Shown here: piece by piece, positions 34,360 to 43,411 of the stretch
Numbering within the stretch: the first letter of the stretch is position 1
Layout of the letters: the number at the start of each line of letters is the position of its first letter
Origin: JBQKLI01 sp012798975
Lineage (GTDB): Bacteria; Bacillota; Clostridia; Tissierellales; Peptoniphilaceae
Length of the DNA stretch: 64,000 nucleotides
Direction: 5' to 3'
Assembly (NCBI RefSeq): GCF_052116305.1
Contig: NZ_JBQKLI010000004.1
Span: 62,001 to 126,000, forward strand
Notes under the pieces: model-generated
The model's database searches: none
Told to the model about the DNA's origin: nothing
The model's input: only the letters and a program-made list of their open reading frames with translations
Position numbers and translations under genes: made by a program

Positions 34360-36510
34360 ATGACTTTAAATATTGCATTGGCGGGAAATCCAAATGCTGG
34401 TAAATCCACTCTTTTTAATCTGTTAACAGGAAGCGAGCAGTATGTAGGAAACTGGCCGGGTGTAACGGTAGAAAAGAAAACGGGAAAATATCTTAAAGAT
34501 TCTTCTATCAATCTAATTGATTTACCTGGAGTATATTCTTTAACACCTTATTCAATGGAAGAAGTTGTTACAAAAGAGTATTTATTTGAAGAAGTACCAG
34601 ATGTAATTATCAACATAATCGATGCTACAAATATAGAACGAAATTTATACTTATCAACACAGTTAATAGAATTGGGAATCCCTGTAGTCTTAGCTTTTAA
34701 TAGAGTCGATATTTTGGATCGAAGAGGCGAAAAAGTTAATTTTAAAGCCATTAGCAAAGGAATGGGCTGTCCAGGTGTTGAAATATCCGCACTTAAAAAC
34801 TCTGGTATGGACGAGCTTATTGAAATTGCAAAAAGAGAAGCGGAAAAAGGAATCGGCATGGAACATCCTGTTAAGTATTCTGCCGACTTGGAAGGTGCTA
34901 TCGAAGAGATTTCAAATGCAAGTTCAGAGATTCAAAATCAGTTTAATCGTCGGGGATTTGCGATTAAGATTATTGAAGGCGATGAAGAAACAGTTGATAA
35001 GCTTAACTTGAGTCAGGAAGAGAAAGCCAAGATCGACGGAATCGTCGAAAAACTGGAAGAAGATTACGATCTGGAAGGCGAGGATATTCTTGCGGATGAA
35101 AGATATGGATTTATTGACGATGTAGTCCGAGGTAATGTAGAAGAAAAGGTTCATATGCTTTCGACTTCAGACAAAATAGATCGGATTGTTACCAATCGAT
35201 TTTTGGCCATACCAATATTTGCTGCTGTGATGATTGCAATGTACTATATTGCTTTAGTAATAGTCGGCGGAACCTTCAACGACTGGTGGAATGATGTTGT
35301 TATAGGAGAGGTCGTTATAGGTAATGTGGGAGCTTTTCTAGAAACGACAGCAGTAGCGCCATGGCTTCAAAGTTTGATAGTAAACGGAATCTTAGGCGGT
35401 GTAGGAGCTGTAATCGGATTCTTGCCTCTTATCATTACGGTGTTTATATTTATCGCTGTATTTGAAGATATAGGATATATGTCAAGAGTTGCATTTATTC
35501 TGGATAGAATCTTCAGAAGATTTGGTTTATCTGGAAAATCTTTTATCCCTATTTTGATCGGTGTAGGCTGCTCCGTACCAGGAATTATGGCCACAAGAAC
35601 TATAGAGAATGATAATGATAGAAGAATGACAATCACGGTAGCGAGTTTTATGCCCTGCGGAGCAAAGACTGAAATTATTGCAGTGTTTGCCGGGTCAATC
35701 TTTACAGGTAAATGGTGGTTCGGTCCTTTATGTTATTTTATCGGTATAGTTGCCGTTATTTTAAGCGGTATTATTCTAAAGAAATTCGACCGTTTTGCAG
35801 GGGAGCCGATTCCATTCGTTATGGAACTTCCGGAATATCAGCCGCCAAATTTGAAAAATGTAGCAAAAAAGGTTTGGGATCGTTCAAAGGCCTTTGTTAT
35901 AAAAGCAGGTACTGTTATATTTGCGGCATCGGTATTGGTTTGGATCCTTCAAAATATTTCAACATCTGGCGAATTCCATGAATTTGCACAAGATGGCACA
36001 AATAGTCTGCTTTCAGCTATTGGACATGTGTTCGCACCATTCTTTGGTCCGTTGGGATTCGGGAATTGGATAGCAGCTGTGGCTTCTACGCTGGGGCTTG
36101 TAGCAAAAGAAATTGTAGTCAGTACATTAGGAGTATTAAGTGGATTGGGAGAAATTACAGCAGAAGATCCGTCTGCTATGACTTTAGCAAGCAGCTTGTT
36201 TACTTCTGTCAGCGGTTTAAGCTTCCTAGTCTTTAACCAGTTAACTGTACCTTGTTTTGCGGCAGTAGGAGCTATACGCCAAGAAATGAACAGCAGCAAA
36301 TGGACATTCTTTGCAATAGGATATCAGCTTATATTCTCTTATCTGATTGCTCTTATGATCTATCAATTCGGCCGTGTTCTTGTATTAGGGGAAGCCTTCA
36401 ATGCGATGACAGGTGTTGCTATAGCAGTATTGATATTCTTTATATTTATGTTAGTACGCCCTGAATCGAAAAAAGCAGATAAAAATAGAGATATTGCAAC
36501 TGAGAATTAA
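34360..36510 (+). CDS. feoB: Ferrous iron transporter FeoB
   Basis: 716 residues. The N-terminal G domain has G1 GNPNAGKST, G3 DLPGVYSL and G4-like NRVD (family usual NxxD), followed by a helical spacer and, from about residue 285, the membrane part with two Gate domains (GCSVPGIMATRTI; LTVPCFAAVGAIRQE, each with the conserved Cys). GTP-driven Fe2+ import across the membrane under anoxic conditions. Controlled by the upstream Fur box. Confidence 0.97.
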   Translation: MTLNIALAGNPNAGKSTLFNLLTGSEQYVGNWPGVTVEKKTGKYLKDSSINLIDLPGVYSLTPYSMEEVVTKEYLFEEVPDVIINIIDATNIERNLYLSTQLIELGIPVVLAFNRVDILDRRGEKVNFKAISKGMGCPGVEISALKNSGMDELIEIAKREAEKGIGMEHPVKYSADLEGAIEEISNASSEIQNQFNRRGFAIKIIEGDEETVDKLNLSQEEKAKIDGIVEKLEEDYDLEGEDILADERYGFIDDVVRGNVEEKVHMLSTSDKIDRIVTNRFLAIPIFAAVMIAMYYIALVIVGGTFNDWWNDVVIGEVVIGNVGAFLETTAVAPWLQSLIVNGILGGVGAVIGFLPLIITVFIFIAVFEDIGYMSRVAFILDRIFRRFGLSGKSFIPILIGVGCSVPGIMATRTIENDNDRRMTITVASFMPCGAKTEIIAVFAGSIFTGKWWFGPLCYFIGIVAVILSGIILKKFDRFAGEPIPFVMELPEYQPPNLKNVAKKVWDRSKAFVIKAGTVIFAASVLVWILQNISTSGEFHEFAQDGTNSLLSAIGHVFAPFFGPLGFGNWIAAVASTLGLVAKEIVVSTLGVLSGLGEITAEDPSAMTLASSLFTSVSGLSFLVFNQLTVPCFAAVGAIRQEMNSSKWTFFAIGYQLIFSYLIALMIYQFGRVLVLGEAFNAMTGVAIAVLIFFIFMLVRPESKKADKNRDIATEN

Positions 36511-36543
36511 TCTAAATAAATAATGAGAAATTAGAGGTGAAAA

Positions 36544-36693
36544 ATGAATATTCAGACTTTAATAGTTCTATTAATTATTATTGCACTTCTAATCCTAGCA
36601 GTTCGAAGTGTAAGAAAAAAAGGATCGCCTTGCGGGGGATGTTCCTCTGCAGGAAACTGTCCTCATAGTGCGAAGAAAAAGAAAAATATATAA
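36544..36693 (+). CDS. FeoB-associated Cys-rich membrane protein
   Basis: 49 residues: one N-terminal membrane helix (TLIVLLIIIALLILAV), basic stretch, then CGGCSSAGNCPH with Cys spacing C-x2-C-x5-C, and a Lys-rich tail. This matches the small proteins commonly found after feoB. AGAGGTG site upstream. It probably docks on FeoB or handles Fe2+ at the inner face. Confidence 0.9.
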   Translation: MNIQTLIVLLIIIALLILAVRSVRKKGSPCGGCSSAGNCPHSAKKKKNI

Positions 36694-36700
36694 ACAGACT

Positions 36701-36740
36701 TAAAAGAGCGGTTATTATTAACTATAACCGCTCTTTTATT
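36701..36740 (+). terminator. Terminator of the feo operon
   Basis: 15-bp perfect stem TAAAAGAGCGGTTAT / ATAACCGCTCTTTTA. Confidence 0.9.
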
Positions 36741-36764
36741 CTGCAGATTATAATTGGAGATGAA

Positions 36765-36791
36765 AAGAAAAAAGAACCCGGGATGGGTTCC
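36765..36791 (-). terminator. Terminator of the AraC-type regulator gene
   Basis: On the minus strand GAACCC / GGGTTC with a short loop followed by six T. Confidence 0.75.
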
Positions 36792-36803
36792 ATAGTCTGC
36801 CTG

Positions 36804-37472
36804 TTATTTGCTTTTTTGGTTCTGATACTGGATGTGGTATTGTTTCGGGCTTAAGGAGTACTTGTTTTTAAACAGCTTGCAAAAATAAGAAGGGCTTTTA
36901 AATCCGCATAGATTTGAAATTTCGTTTACCGAATAGTTTGTTTTTTCTAAATACTGTTTTGCTTTTTTCAGCCTAAAATATAATATAATATCTGGTAGAG
37001 ATTTTCTTGTTTCGCTGCGAATCAAATAGGACAGATAGGATCTGCTGATATTAAAGTTTTTTGACAGATCGTCCAAAAGTATATTCTGATCACAGTTGTT
37101 ATGGATGTAAATAATTAAGTTTTTGATCAATGGACTAGTGCTGGCGTTAATCAAATGATCCTCAGTAACACTGTAGAATGTGACCATTTCATTAAGTATA
37201 TGTATAAGGTCGCCAGAGTTTGTAGTGCGATTGAGTTTTTTTGCATATTTTCTTCTTACGCTTAAGTAATTAGCGATGGTTTTAGAATCAGAAAAGTATT
37301 TTACACTGTTCCAATAAAATATTCCATTAAGCTCAGAAAGAAAAACCTTGCTGCGCCGAATACATTTTGGTGTATCTTTAATGTTTTTAGCAAGCAGTCC
37401 TGCCAATTTTATAGATTCTTCTTGGTTTTTGTCGCGCACTGCACGAATTAAATTGTGTTCTAATATAATCAT
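36804..37472 (-). CDS. AraC-family transcription regulator
   Basis: 222 residues. The C-terminal 100 residues form the two helix-turn-helix motifs (LSKNFNISRSYLSYLIRSE; NEISNLCGFKSPSYFCKLFK). The N-terminal part is helical and not a cupin, with no recognisable ligand domain. Divergent from the amidase gene, so it may control cell-wall turnover, but no operator was found. The start lacks a clear strong ribosome site. Confidence 0.88.
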   Translation of the reverse strand: MIILEHNLIRAVRDKNQEESIKLAGLLAKNIKDTPKCIRRSKVFLSELNGIFYWNSVKYFSDSKTIANYLSVRRKYAKKLNRTTNSGDLIHILNEMVTFYSVTEDHLINASTSPLIKNLIIYIHNNCDQNILLDDLSKNFNISRSYLSYLIRSETRKSLPDIILYFRLKKAKQYLEKTNYSVNEISNLCGFKSPSYFCKLFKNKYSLSPKQYHIQYQNQKSK

Positions 37473-37629
37473 GATAAAATCCTAATATAATAATAAAGTA
37501 ATTGCTGATATTATTATACCTTTTATATACGATTAATACAACTATTTTAAAACAAAATGTTTCAAATGATTACAAATGTGACAAAAAGGTAAAAAAAATT
37601 AATTTTCTTGTCATATTTTTGTAATAAGT

Positions 37630-37658
37630 TTGTTACTACTTTGAAATTGGGTTATAAT
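37630..37658 (+). promoter_or_regulatory. Promoter of the cell-wall amidase gene
   Basis: TTGTTA (37630-37635) and TATAAT (37653-37658), 17 bp spacer, about 60 nt leader. Confidence 0.7.
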
Positions 37659-37725
37659 ATGCGTTGTGAATAAGAATTATTAGAATAAATTATAATTAAA
37701 GATGAATAAGGAGATGGATATTAAG

Positions 37726-40020
37726 ATGTTTTTAAAAGCAAAGAGGATATTTGCGTTTTTATTGCTGTTGACCTTTATGATTACACCTTTTGGCAATATA
37801 TCAATGGCATCAAGAGATGAAGCCGTTCAAGGAAGTGCTTCTAAATTTGTATTAAGCCGTAAAGAAGTAGTAAAAGGCAATGAAATTGTATTGGATTATC
37901 AATCAGAAGAGGAAGCGGAAGCGGTACTAGTTTACAATACACCGTCAGGCAATAAAAAAGAAGTACATCTAGACTATAACGAAGACAGTGGGATGTATTC
38001 TACTGCCATTACACCGGATGAAGCCGGAGAATGGACAATAGACACTGTTTTGCTTAATGGAAATAATGTTTCATCAAGCAGTTATGAGTTAGATTTTAAA
38101 GTATTTGAATCCGTTAAGGATCAGTATGGAAAAGAAGGCCCTTTTATATATGATGATGCTTTTCAGGACGAGCCAAAGGTTTTAGTATCTGATTTAAACC
38201 AATTAATCAGCCAAGTATACGGTATCGACCAACAAGGAAATACAACTGAGCTTACGGTAAGAATCCAAGGCAGCGGAGTTGATGAAGTTTTTAATGTATA
38301 TAATGACGGCTCTTCAGTAATTACAGATGAAAACAGTTCAAAATATCAACCTGGCTCTTATACATTGACATATAGTATTGAAGGCGGAAGCGATGTGGTA
38401 AAGACTTTACATATTGTTTCTGATGTAGCCGACAGCAATTTTGTTCGATTATCGGGAGAAGAAGTTTCTTTAAGCGCAAACACCGAAGTTGCACGTGTTG
38501 CAGGGAAAAATCGTTATGGAACTTCTGTTGAAATATCTAAAAATACTTACAATAAAGCGGATAGTGTAGTTATCGCAAATGGAACAAAATTTGCTGATGC
38601 ATTAGCATCCTCTTCTTTAGCTAGAAATTTAAAAGCACCACTTTTATATGCAGCGGGTTCTAAATTAAACCCTGAAGTAAAAGCAGAAATAAAACGCCTT
38701 GGGGCTAAGAATGTATATATAATGGGCGGTTTTGCAGCGGTAAGCAGAGAAATTGAAGCAGAACTAAGCAGAGAAAAACTTAATATTATAAGAATTTTTG
38801 GTGGGAATCGTTTTGAAACTTCTATAGAAATTGCAAAACAAGTAAAAAAATTCAAATCTCAAAATAAAGCTATTTTAACAAACGGAGACAGTTTTGCAGA
38901 TGCATTATCTGCAGGAGCCTACTCTGCGCAAAACAGCATTCCTATGTTCTATACAACAAAGAATAAATTAGAAGCTAAGACAAAGAAATATATCAAAGAC
39001 AGCGGCGTTAAAGAGATTTTAGTTGTCGGCGGGGCAGCAGTGGTTTCAAATAATGTTGTCAAAGAACTGACTTCAATGGGTGTAAATGTTAAACGTATTG
39101 AAGGATCTAACAGATATGATACAAGTATAAAATTTGCTCAAACCTATTATAAAAATCCAAGTACTGTAGTGATGGCAAGCGGTATGGATTTTGCAGATGC
39201 CTTAGCAGGCGGAGTGTTCGCAGCTTCTAAAAATGCATCTATGGTACTTGCTTCTGAAAAGCTTTCATCTGCAGCAAACAGCTATGTTACAGCATCTGGA
39301 GTAAGCAGTATCTATATTTTAGGCGGAGAGAAAGCGGTAAGCGGCAGCATCTTTAGTGCGCTGTCTTCTAGCGAAACGACTACTCCTCAACCGGCGCCGG
39401 CACCTGTACCACAGCCAAAACCTCAACCAACTCCTAAACCTAATCCAAGCACGAAGGGCAAGATAAAGATCATGCTTGATCCAGGACATGGAGCTGGAAG
39501 CAAACACAATAGAGGATTTATAGGCGGCAACGAAGGAGACAGCAACTGGGCTTATCATTTAATCCTTAAAGAAGAGCTTGAAAGAAGAGGATTTATTGTA
39601 GGGACAACTCGTCCTAGAAAAACAGATGATCCGTCTTTGGCAGCAAGAGGACAAGCAGGACGGGGATATGACTTGCTTCTATCTCTTCATACAAATGCGA
39701 CTGGAACTAAAAACCTGGCATCAGGTGCGGAGATCTATGATGATGTAAATCCTAGATATTCAAACAAGACTCTTGCTTTGAAATTAGGAAATGCAATAGC
39801 ACGTTCTCAAGGAATACGAATGAGAGGTGTTTTCTACAGAAAGTTAGACAACTCTACAAACTGGTATGGAGTGTTAAGAAACAATGAAGCGAAGAACGGA
39901 TTCTTAGTGGAGCACTGTTTCCATGATAACCCGACAGAGATTCGCAATTACGTCAGAAATTACCGTAAAGTAGCTGTTGCGTCAGCAAATGCTCTCGCAG
40001 AGTACTACGGTATGAAATAA
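37726..40020 (+). CDS. Secreted N-acetylmuramoyl-L-alanine amidase with three CWB2 repeats
   Basis: 764 residues from the ATG at 37726, which gives a normal signal peptide (MFLKAKRIFAFLLLLTFMIT, cut after MAS); AAGGAG lies 12 bases upstream and earlier in-frame ATGs at 37702 and 37714 are badly placed. Then an Ig-like region (to about 220), three type-2 cell-wall-binding repeats (each starting with a RxxGxNRYxTS-like block: GKNRYGTS, GGNRFETS, GSNRYDTS), a Pro-rich linker (TTPQPAPAPVPQPKPQ) and an Amidase_3 domain with zinc ligands DPGHGAG, NEGD, SLHTNA and catalytic VEHCF. Cuts the peptide from muramic acid; the repeats anchor it to wall polymers. Confidence 0.94.
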   Translation: MFLKAKRIFAFLLLLTFMITPFGNISMASRDEAVQGSASKFVLSRKEVVKGNEIVLDYQSEEEAEAVLVYNTPSGNKKEVHLDYNEDSGMYSTAITPDEAGEWTIDTVLLNGNNVSSSSYELDFKVFESVKDQYGKEGPFIYDDAFQDEPKVLVSDLNQLISQVYGIDQQGNTTELTVRIQGSGVDEVFNVYNDGSSVITDENSSKYQPGSYTLTYSIEGGSDVVKTLHIVSDVADSNFVRLSGEEVSLSANTEVARVAGKNRYGTSVEISKNTYNKADSVVIANGTKFADALASSSLARNLKAPLLYAAGSKLNPEVKAEIKRLGAKNVYIMGGFAAVSREIEAELSREKLNIIRIFGGNRFETSIEIAKQVKKFKSQNKAILTNGDSFADALSAGAYSAQNSIPMFYTTKNKLEAKTKKYIKDSGVKEILVVGGAAVVSNNVVKELTSMGVNVKRIEGSNRYDTSIKFAQTYYKNPSTVVMASGMDFADALAGGVFAASKNASMVLASEKLSSAANSYVTASGVSSIYILGGEKAVSGSIFSALSSSETTTPQPAPAPVPQPKPQPTPKPNPSTKGKIKIMLDPGHGAGSKHNRGFIGGNEGDSNWAYHLILKEELERRGFIVGTTRPRKTDDPSLAARGQAGRGYDLLLSLHTNATGTKNLASGAEIYDDVNPRYSNKTLALKLGNAIARSQGIRMRGVFYRKLDNSTNWYGVLRNNEAKNGFLVEHCFHDNPTEIRNYVRNYRKVAVASANALAEYYGMK

Positions 40021-40031
40021 AAAAAGAGAAG

Positions 40032-40066
40032 AAGGAAGAGTTCAAAAGAATTCTTCCTTTTTTTTG
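40032..40066 (+). terminator. Terminator of the amidase gene
   Basis: AAGGAAGAGTTC / GAATTCTTCCTT (one G-U) with AAAA loop and eight T. Confidence 0.9.
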
Positions 40067-40190
40067 TTTAAAAGCATGTTACACGGGTATATTTTATAAT
40101 TGAGTTTGGATGTATTATTACTAGTCAAAATAGATAGCGTTATGATATAATTAGAGAATATGATTTAGTAAAGATTATTGGAGGAATAAA

Positions 40191-41492
40191 ATGAGCGTAG
40201 TATTAGAATCAAAAGAAAATAATAGAGCAGTATTTACAGTAGAGGTATCTCAAGAAGATTTCCAAGGGGCTATTAAAAAAGCTTATGCAAAAAACAAGAG
40301 CAGATTTAATGTTCCAGGCTTCCGTAAGGGAAAAGTACCTATGAAAGTGATTGAGATGAATTATGGCAAGGAAATCTTCTATGAGGACGCAATCAACATT
40401 CTTTTACCAGACGCTTATGAAAGTGGAGTAGAAGAATTAGAATTAAACCCTGTTGCAACACCTGAAGTCGATGTGGAAAAAATCGATGAAGAAAACCCAG
40501 TGGTTTTCAAATTTGAAGTAGATGTTCGTCCTGAGCCTGTACTAGGAGACTATTCGAATTTAGAAGCAGAAATCGAAGATTACTCTGTAAACGATGCAGA
40601 TGTAGATGCTGTTGTTGAGAGCGCATTAGAGACAAATGCCCGCATTGAAAAAGTGGAACGTGAAGCAAAAGACGGCGACACTGTTAATATCGACTTTGAA
40701 GGTTCGGTAGATGGAGAGGTTTTCGAAGGCGGAACTGCAGAAAACTATGATCTTACTTTAGGATCAAATTCTTTTATTCCAGGTTTTGAAGAACAATTAA
40801 TCGGCAAAAAACCAGGTGAAGAAGTTGAAGTGAATGTTACATTCCCTGAGGATTATCATGAAGAATCTTTAGCAAATAAAGATACTCTATTTAAAGTAAA
40901 AGTAAATTCAATCAGTGAAAAAATCAAACCGGAATTAGATGATGAATTTGTAAAGGATATTTCCGAGTTTGACACATTAGAAGAATATAAAGCAGATATC
41001 AGAAAAAATCTTGAAAAAGAGAATGAAGCTTCTTTAGAAAGTGCAAAACAAAACAAAGCTATTGAAGCATTGGTAAATGTTACTGAAATGGATATTCCAG
41101 AGTCTATGATCAACAATCAATTAGATCAAGATTACGATAACTTTACAAAACGTATTCAAAGCATGGGCCTAGGAATTGACCAATATTATACAATTACAAA
41201 CTCAAGCGAAGAACAAGTTCGCGAGGAACTACGAGTAAATGCAGAAAATCAAGTGAAAGCAGATCTTGCATTAGATGCTTTGGTTGCAAAGGAAAATCCT
41301 GAAGTTTCAGATGAAGATATCGATGCAGAACTTGATAAACTAGCAGAACAATATAGTCCAGACGACAAAGAAAAGTTTATTGAAAACATGAAGAAGGGTG
41401 GAAGCCTTGATTTTATTAAAGACAGCGTAGTAAGACAAAAAGCTGTTAAGAACTTGATCGACAGTGTAAATTTCAAGGTGAAAAGTAAATAA
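40191..41492 (+). CDS. tig: Trigger factor (ribosome-bound chaperone)
   Basis: 433 residues. N-terminal ribosome-binding signature FNVPGFRKGKVP near 36-47, FKBP-type prolyl isomerase domain (GDTVNIDFEGSVDGEVFEGG), and a helical C-terminal chaperone region. Binds nascent chains at the exit tunnel. Head of tig-clpP-clpX-lon, the usual Bacillota order. A TATAAT-like box precedes it, with GGAGG before the ATG. Confidence 0.97.
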   Translation: MSVVLESKENNRAVFTVEVSQEDFQGAIKKAYAKNKSRFNVPGFRKGKVPMKVIEMNYGKEIFYEDAINILLPDAYESGVEELELNPVATPEVDVEKIDEENPVVFKFEVDVRPEPVLGDYSNLEAEIEDYSVNDADVDAVVESALETNARIEKVEREAKDGDTVNIDFEGSVDGEVFEGGTAENYDLTLGSNSFIPGFEEQLIGKKPGEEVEVNVTFPEDYHEESLANKDTLFKVKVNSISEKIKPELDDEFVKDISEFDTLEEYKADIRKNLEKENEASLESAKQNKAIEALVNVTEMDIPESMINNQLDQDYDNFTKRIQSMGLGIDQYYTITNSSEEQVREELRVNAENQVKADLALDALVAKENPEVSDEDIDAELDKLAEQYSPDDKEKFIENMKKGGSLDFIKDSVVRQKAVKNLIDSVNFKVKSK

Positions 41493-41524
41493 TCCTAATT
41501 CTTCAGTCATTTAAGGAGGAAATT

Positions 41525-42109
41525 ATGGCATTAATACCAATGGTAGTAGAGCAGACAAATCGTGGTGAAAGATCCTACGATATTTACTCTAGATTATTAA
41601 AAGATCGAATTATTTTTCTAAGCGGCGAAGTTCACAATGATATGGCAGACTTGATTGTAGCTCAATTATTGTTTTTAGAATCAGAAGATCCAAAGAAAGA
41701 TATTCAAATATATATTAATTCTCCAGGAGGATCTGTTTCGGCAGGGCTTGCGATTTATGACACTATGAAATATGTGAAACCGGATGTAAGCACAATCTGT
41801 ATCGGAATGGCGGCAAGTATGGGAGCTGTGCTTCTAGCGGCTGGAACAAAGGGGAAAAGATACGCACTTCCAAATGCAGATGTTATGATTCATCAGCCTT
41901 TAGGCGGAAGTCAAGGTCAGGCAGAAGATATTCGTATTCAAGCGGAAAAAATTCTTAAAGTTCGAGATCAATTAAATAAAATTTTAGCAGATCAGACAGG
42001 ACAGCCATTAGATCGTATTGCAAAAGATACGGATAGAGATTTTTATATGTCTGCAGAAGAAGCGAAAGAATACGGTTTGATCGATGAAGTCATCGCTCAC
42101 GCTAAGTAA
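41525..42109 (+). CDS. clpP: ATP-dependent Clp protease proteolytic subunit
   Basis: 194 residues. Catalytic triad: Ser in GMAASMGA, His in MIHQPLGG and the Asp in the DTDRDF region. Forms the 14-mer chamber used by ClpX (next gene) and other Clp ATPases. AAGGAGG site; 32-base gap from tig. Confidence 0.98.
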   Translation: MALIPMVVEQTNRGERSYDIYSRLLKDRIIFLSGEVHNDMADLIVAQLLFLESEDPKKDIQIYINSPGGSVSAGLAIYDTMKYVKPDVSTICIGMAASMGAVLLAAGTKGKRYALPNADVMIHQPLGGSQGQAEDIRIQAEKILKVRDQLNKILADQTGQPLDRIAKDTDRDFYMSAEEAKEYGLIDEVIAHAK

Positions 42110-42118
42110 GGAGACCGA

Positions 42119-43357
42119 ATGCCGAATAATATAGAAGAGAAAGTAAGCTGTTCTTTTTGCGGGAAATCTTCGGATGAAGTCCGTAAATTGATAGCGGGTC
42201 CAGGTGTCTATATTTGTGACGAATGTGTTGAACTTTGTATGGATATCATCGATGAGGAAGTGCTTTCAAAGGAGCCTCAACAGGGTTATTCCATGGGTGA
42301 GACACCTACACCGAAACAAATAAAAGAGATACTGGATCAATATGTTATACAACAAGAACAGGGCAAAAAGGCTTTATCTGTTGCTGTTCATAATCATTAT
42401 AAACGGATACAAAATACCAGTTCAGATAGCGACATTGAACTTCAGAAATCGAATATTCTTTTGGTTGGTCCAACAGGTTCGGGTAAAACTCTCCTTGCTC
42501 AGACCTTAGCAAGAATATTGGATGTACCTTTTGCCATAGCTGATGCGACTACATTAACAGAAGCGGGCTATGTGGGGGAAGATGTTGAAAATGTCATTTT
42601 GAAATTAGTTCAAGCCGCTGATTACGATATAGAAAAAGCAGAAAGGGGTATTATCTATATCGATGAAATAGATAAAATCACTAGAAAATCTGCGAACCCT
42701 TCCATTACCAGAGATGTGTCAGGGGAAGGTGTTCAGCAGGCGCTTTTGAAAATAGTTGAAGGAATGATAGCGAATGTTCCGCCTCAAGGCGGGAGAAAGC
42801 ATCCTCATCAGGAATATATTCAAGTAGATACGACGAATATTTTATTTATAGTGGGCGGAGCTTTTGACGGACTGGATAAAATTATCAGCGAAAGAAAAGA
42901 AACAAAATTCATTGGATTTGGAGCAGATATTTCTCAGAGAAATGAAAAAACTTTCGACCAGCTTATCAGAGAAGTGCAGCCTGAAGACCTTATCAAATTT
43001 GGATTAATTCCAGAATTTGTCGGCAGAATACCCGTTATTGTTTCGTTAGAAGAATTGGACGAGGATTCTCTAGTAAGAATATTATTAGAGCCGAAAAATG
43101 CCATAGTCAAGCAGTATCAAGAGCTTTTCAGAATGGATGATGTGAATTTAGAATTTACAGAAGAAGCGCTTCGAGCTATTGCAAAAAGAGCATATGAACG
43201 AAAAACTGGAGCTAGAGGACTTCGTTCCATTATAGAAAATATTTTAATGGATATCATGTTCGAGATTCCTTCCCGTGACGATGTCGAAACAGTTATCATA
43301 ACCGAAGAATCTGTTGCAGAAGGTGCTGAGCCGGAATTAAAATTAAAAGAAAAATAG
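42119..43357 (+). CDS. clpX: ClpX unfoldase
   Basis: 412 residues. N-terminal zinc finger CSFCGKSSDEVRKL...CDEC, P-loop GPTGSGKTLLA, Walker B IIYIDEIDKI, pore loop GYVGED and sensor 2 KTGARGLRSI. Feeds tagged proteins to ClpP. Nine bases after clpP. Confidence 0.98.
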   Translation: MPNNIEEKVSCSFCGKSSDEVRKLIAGPGVYICDECVELCMDIIDEEVLSKEPQQGYSMGETPTPKQIKEILDQYVIQQEQGKKALSVAVHNHYKRIQNTSSDSDIELQKSNILLVGPTGSGKTLLAQTLARILDVPFAIADATTLTEAGYVGEDVENVILKLVQAADYDIEKAERGIIYIDEIDKITRKSANPSITRDVSGEGVQQALLKIVEGMIANVPPQGGRKHPHQEYIQVDTTNILFIVGGAFDGLDKIISERKETKFIGFGADISQRNEKTFDQLIREVQPEDLIKFGLIPEFVGRIPVIVSLEELDEDSLVRILLEPKNAIVKQYQELFRMDDVNLEFTEEALRAIAKRAYERKTGARGLRSIIENILMDIMFEIPSRDDVETVIITEESVAEGAEPELKLKEK

Positions 43358-43360
43358 GAG

Positions 43361-43387
43361 ATAGCTCACTTTTAGTGAGCTATTTTC
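43361..43387 (+). terminator. Terminator between clpX and lon
   Basis: ATAGCTCAC / GTGAGCTAT with TTTTA loop and a short T run. Its weak tail may allow read-through into lon. Confidence 0.75.
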
Positions 43388-43411
43388 ATCATAAAGAAAA
43401 GGAGGGATTTT

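Noticed and set aside
40080..40190. CtsR operator before tig
   Set aside because: Only one AGTCAAA-like half-site was found; the second heptad is too poor.
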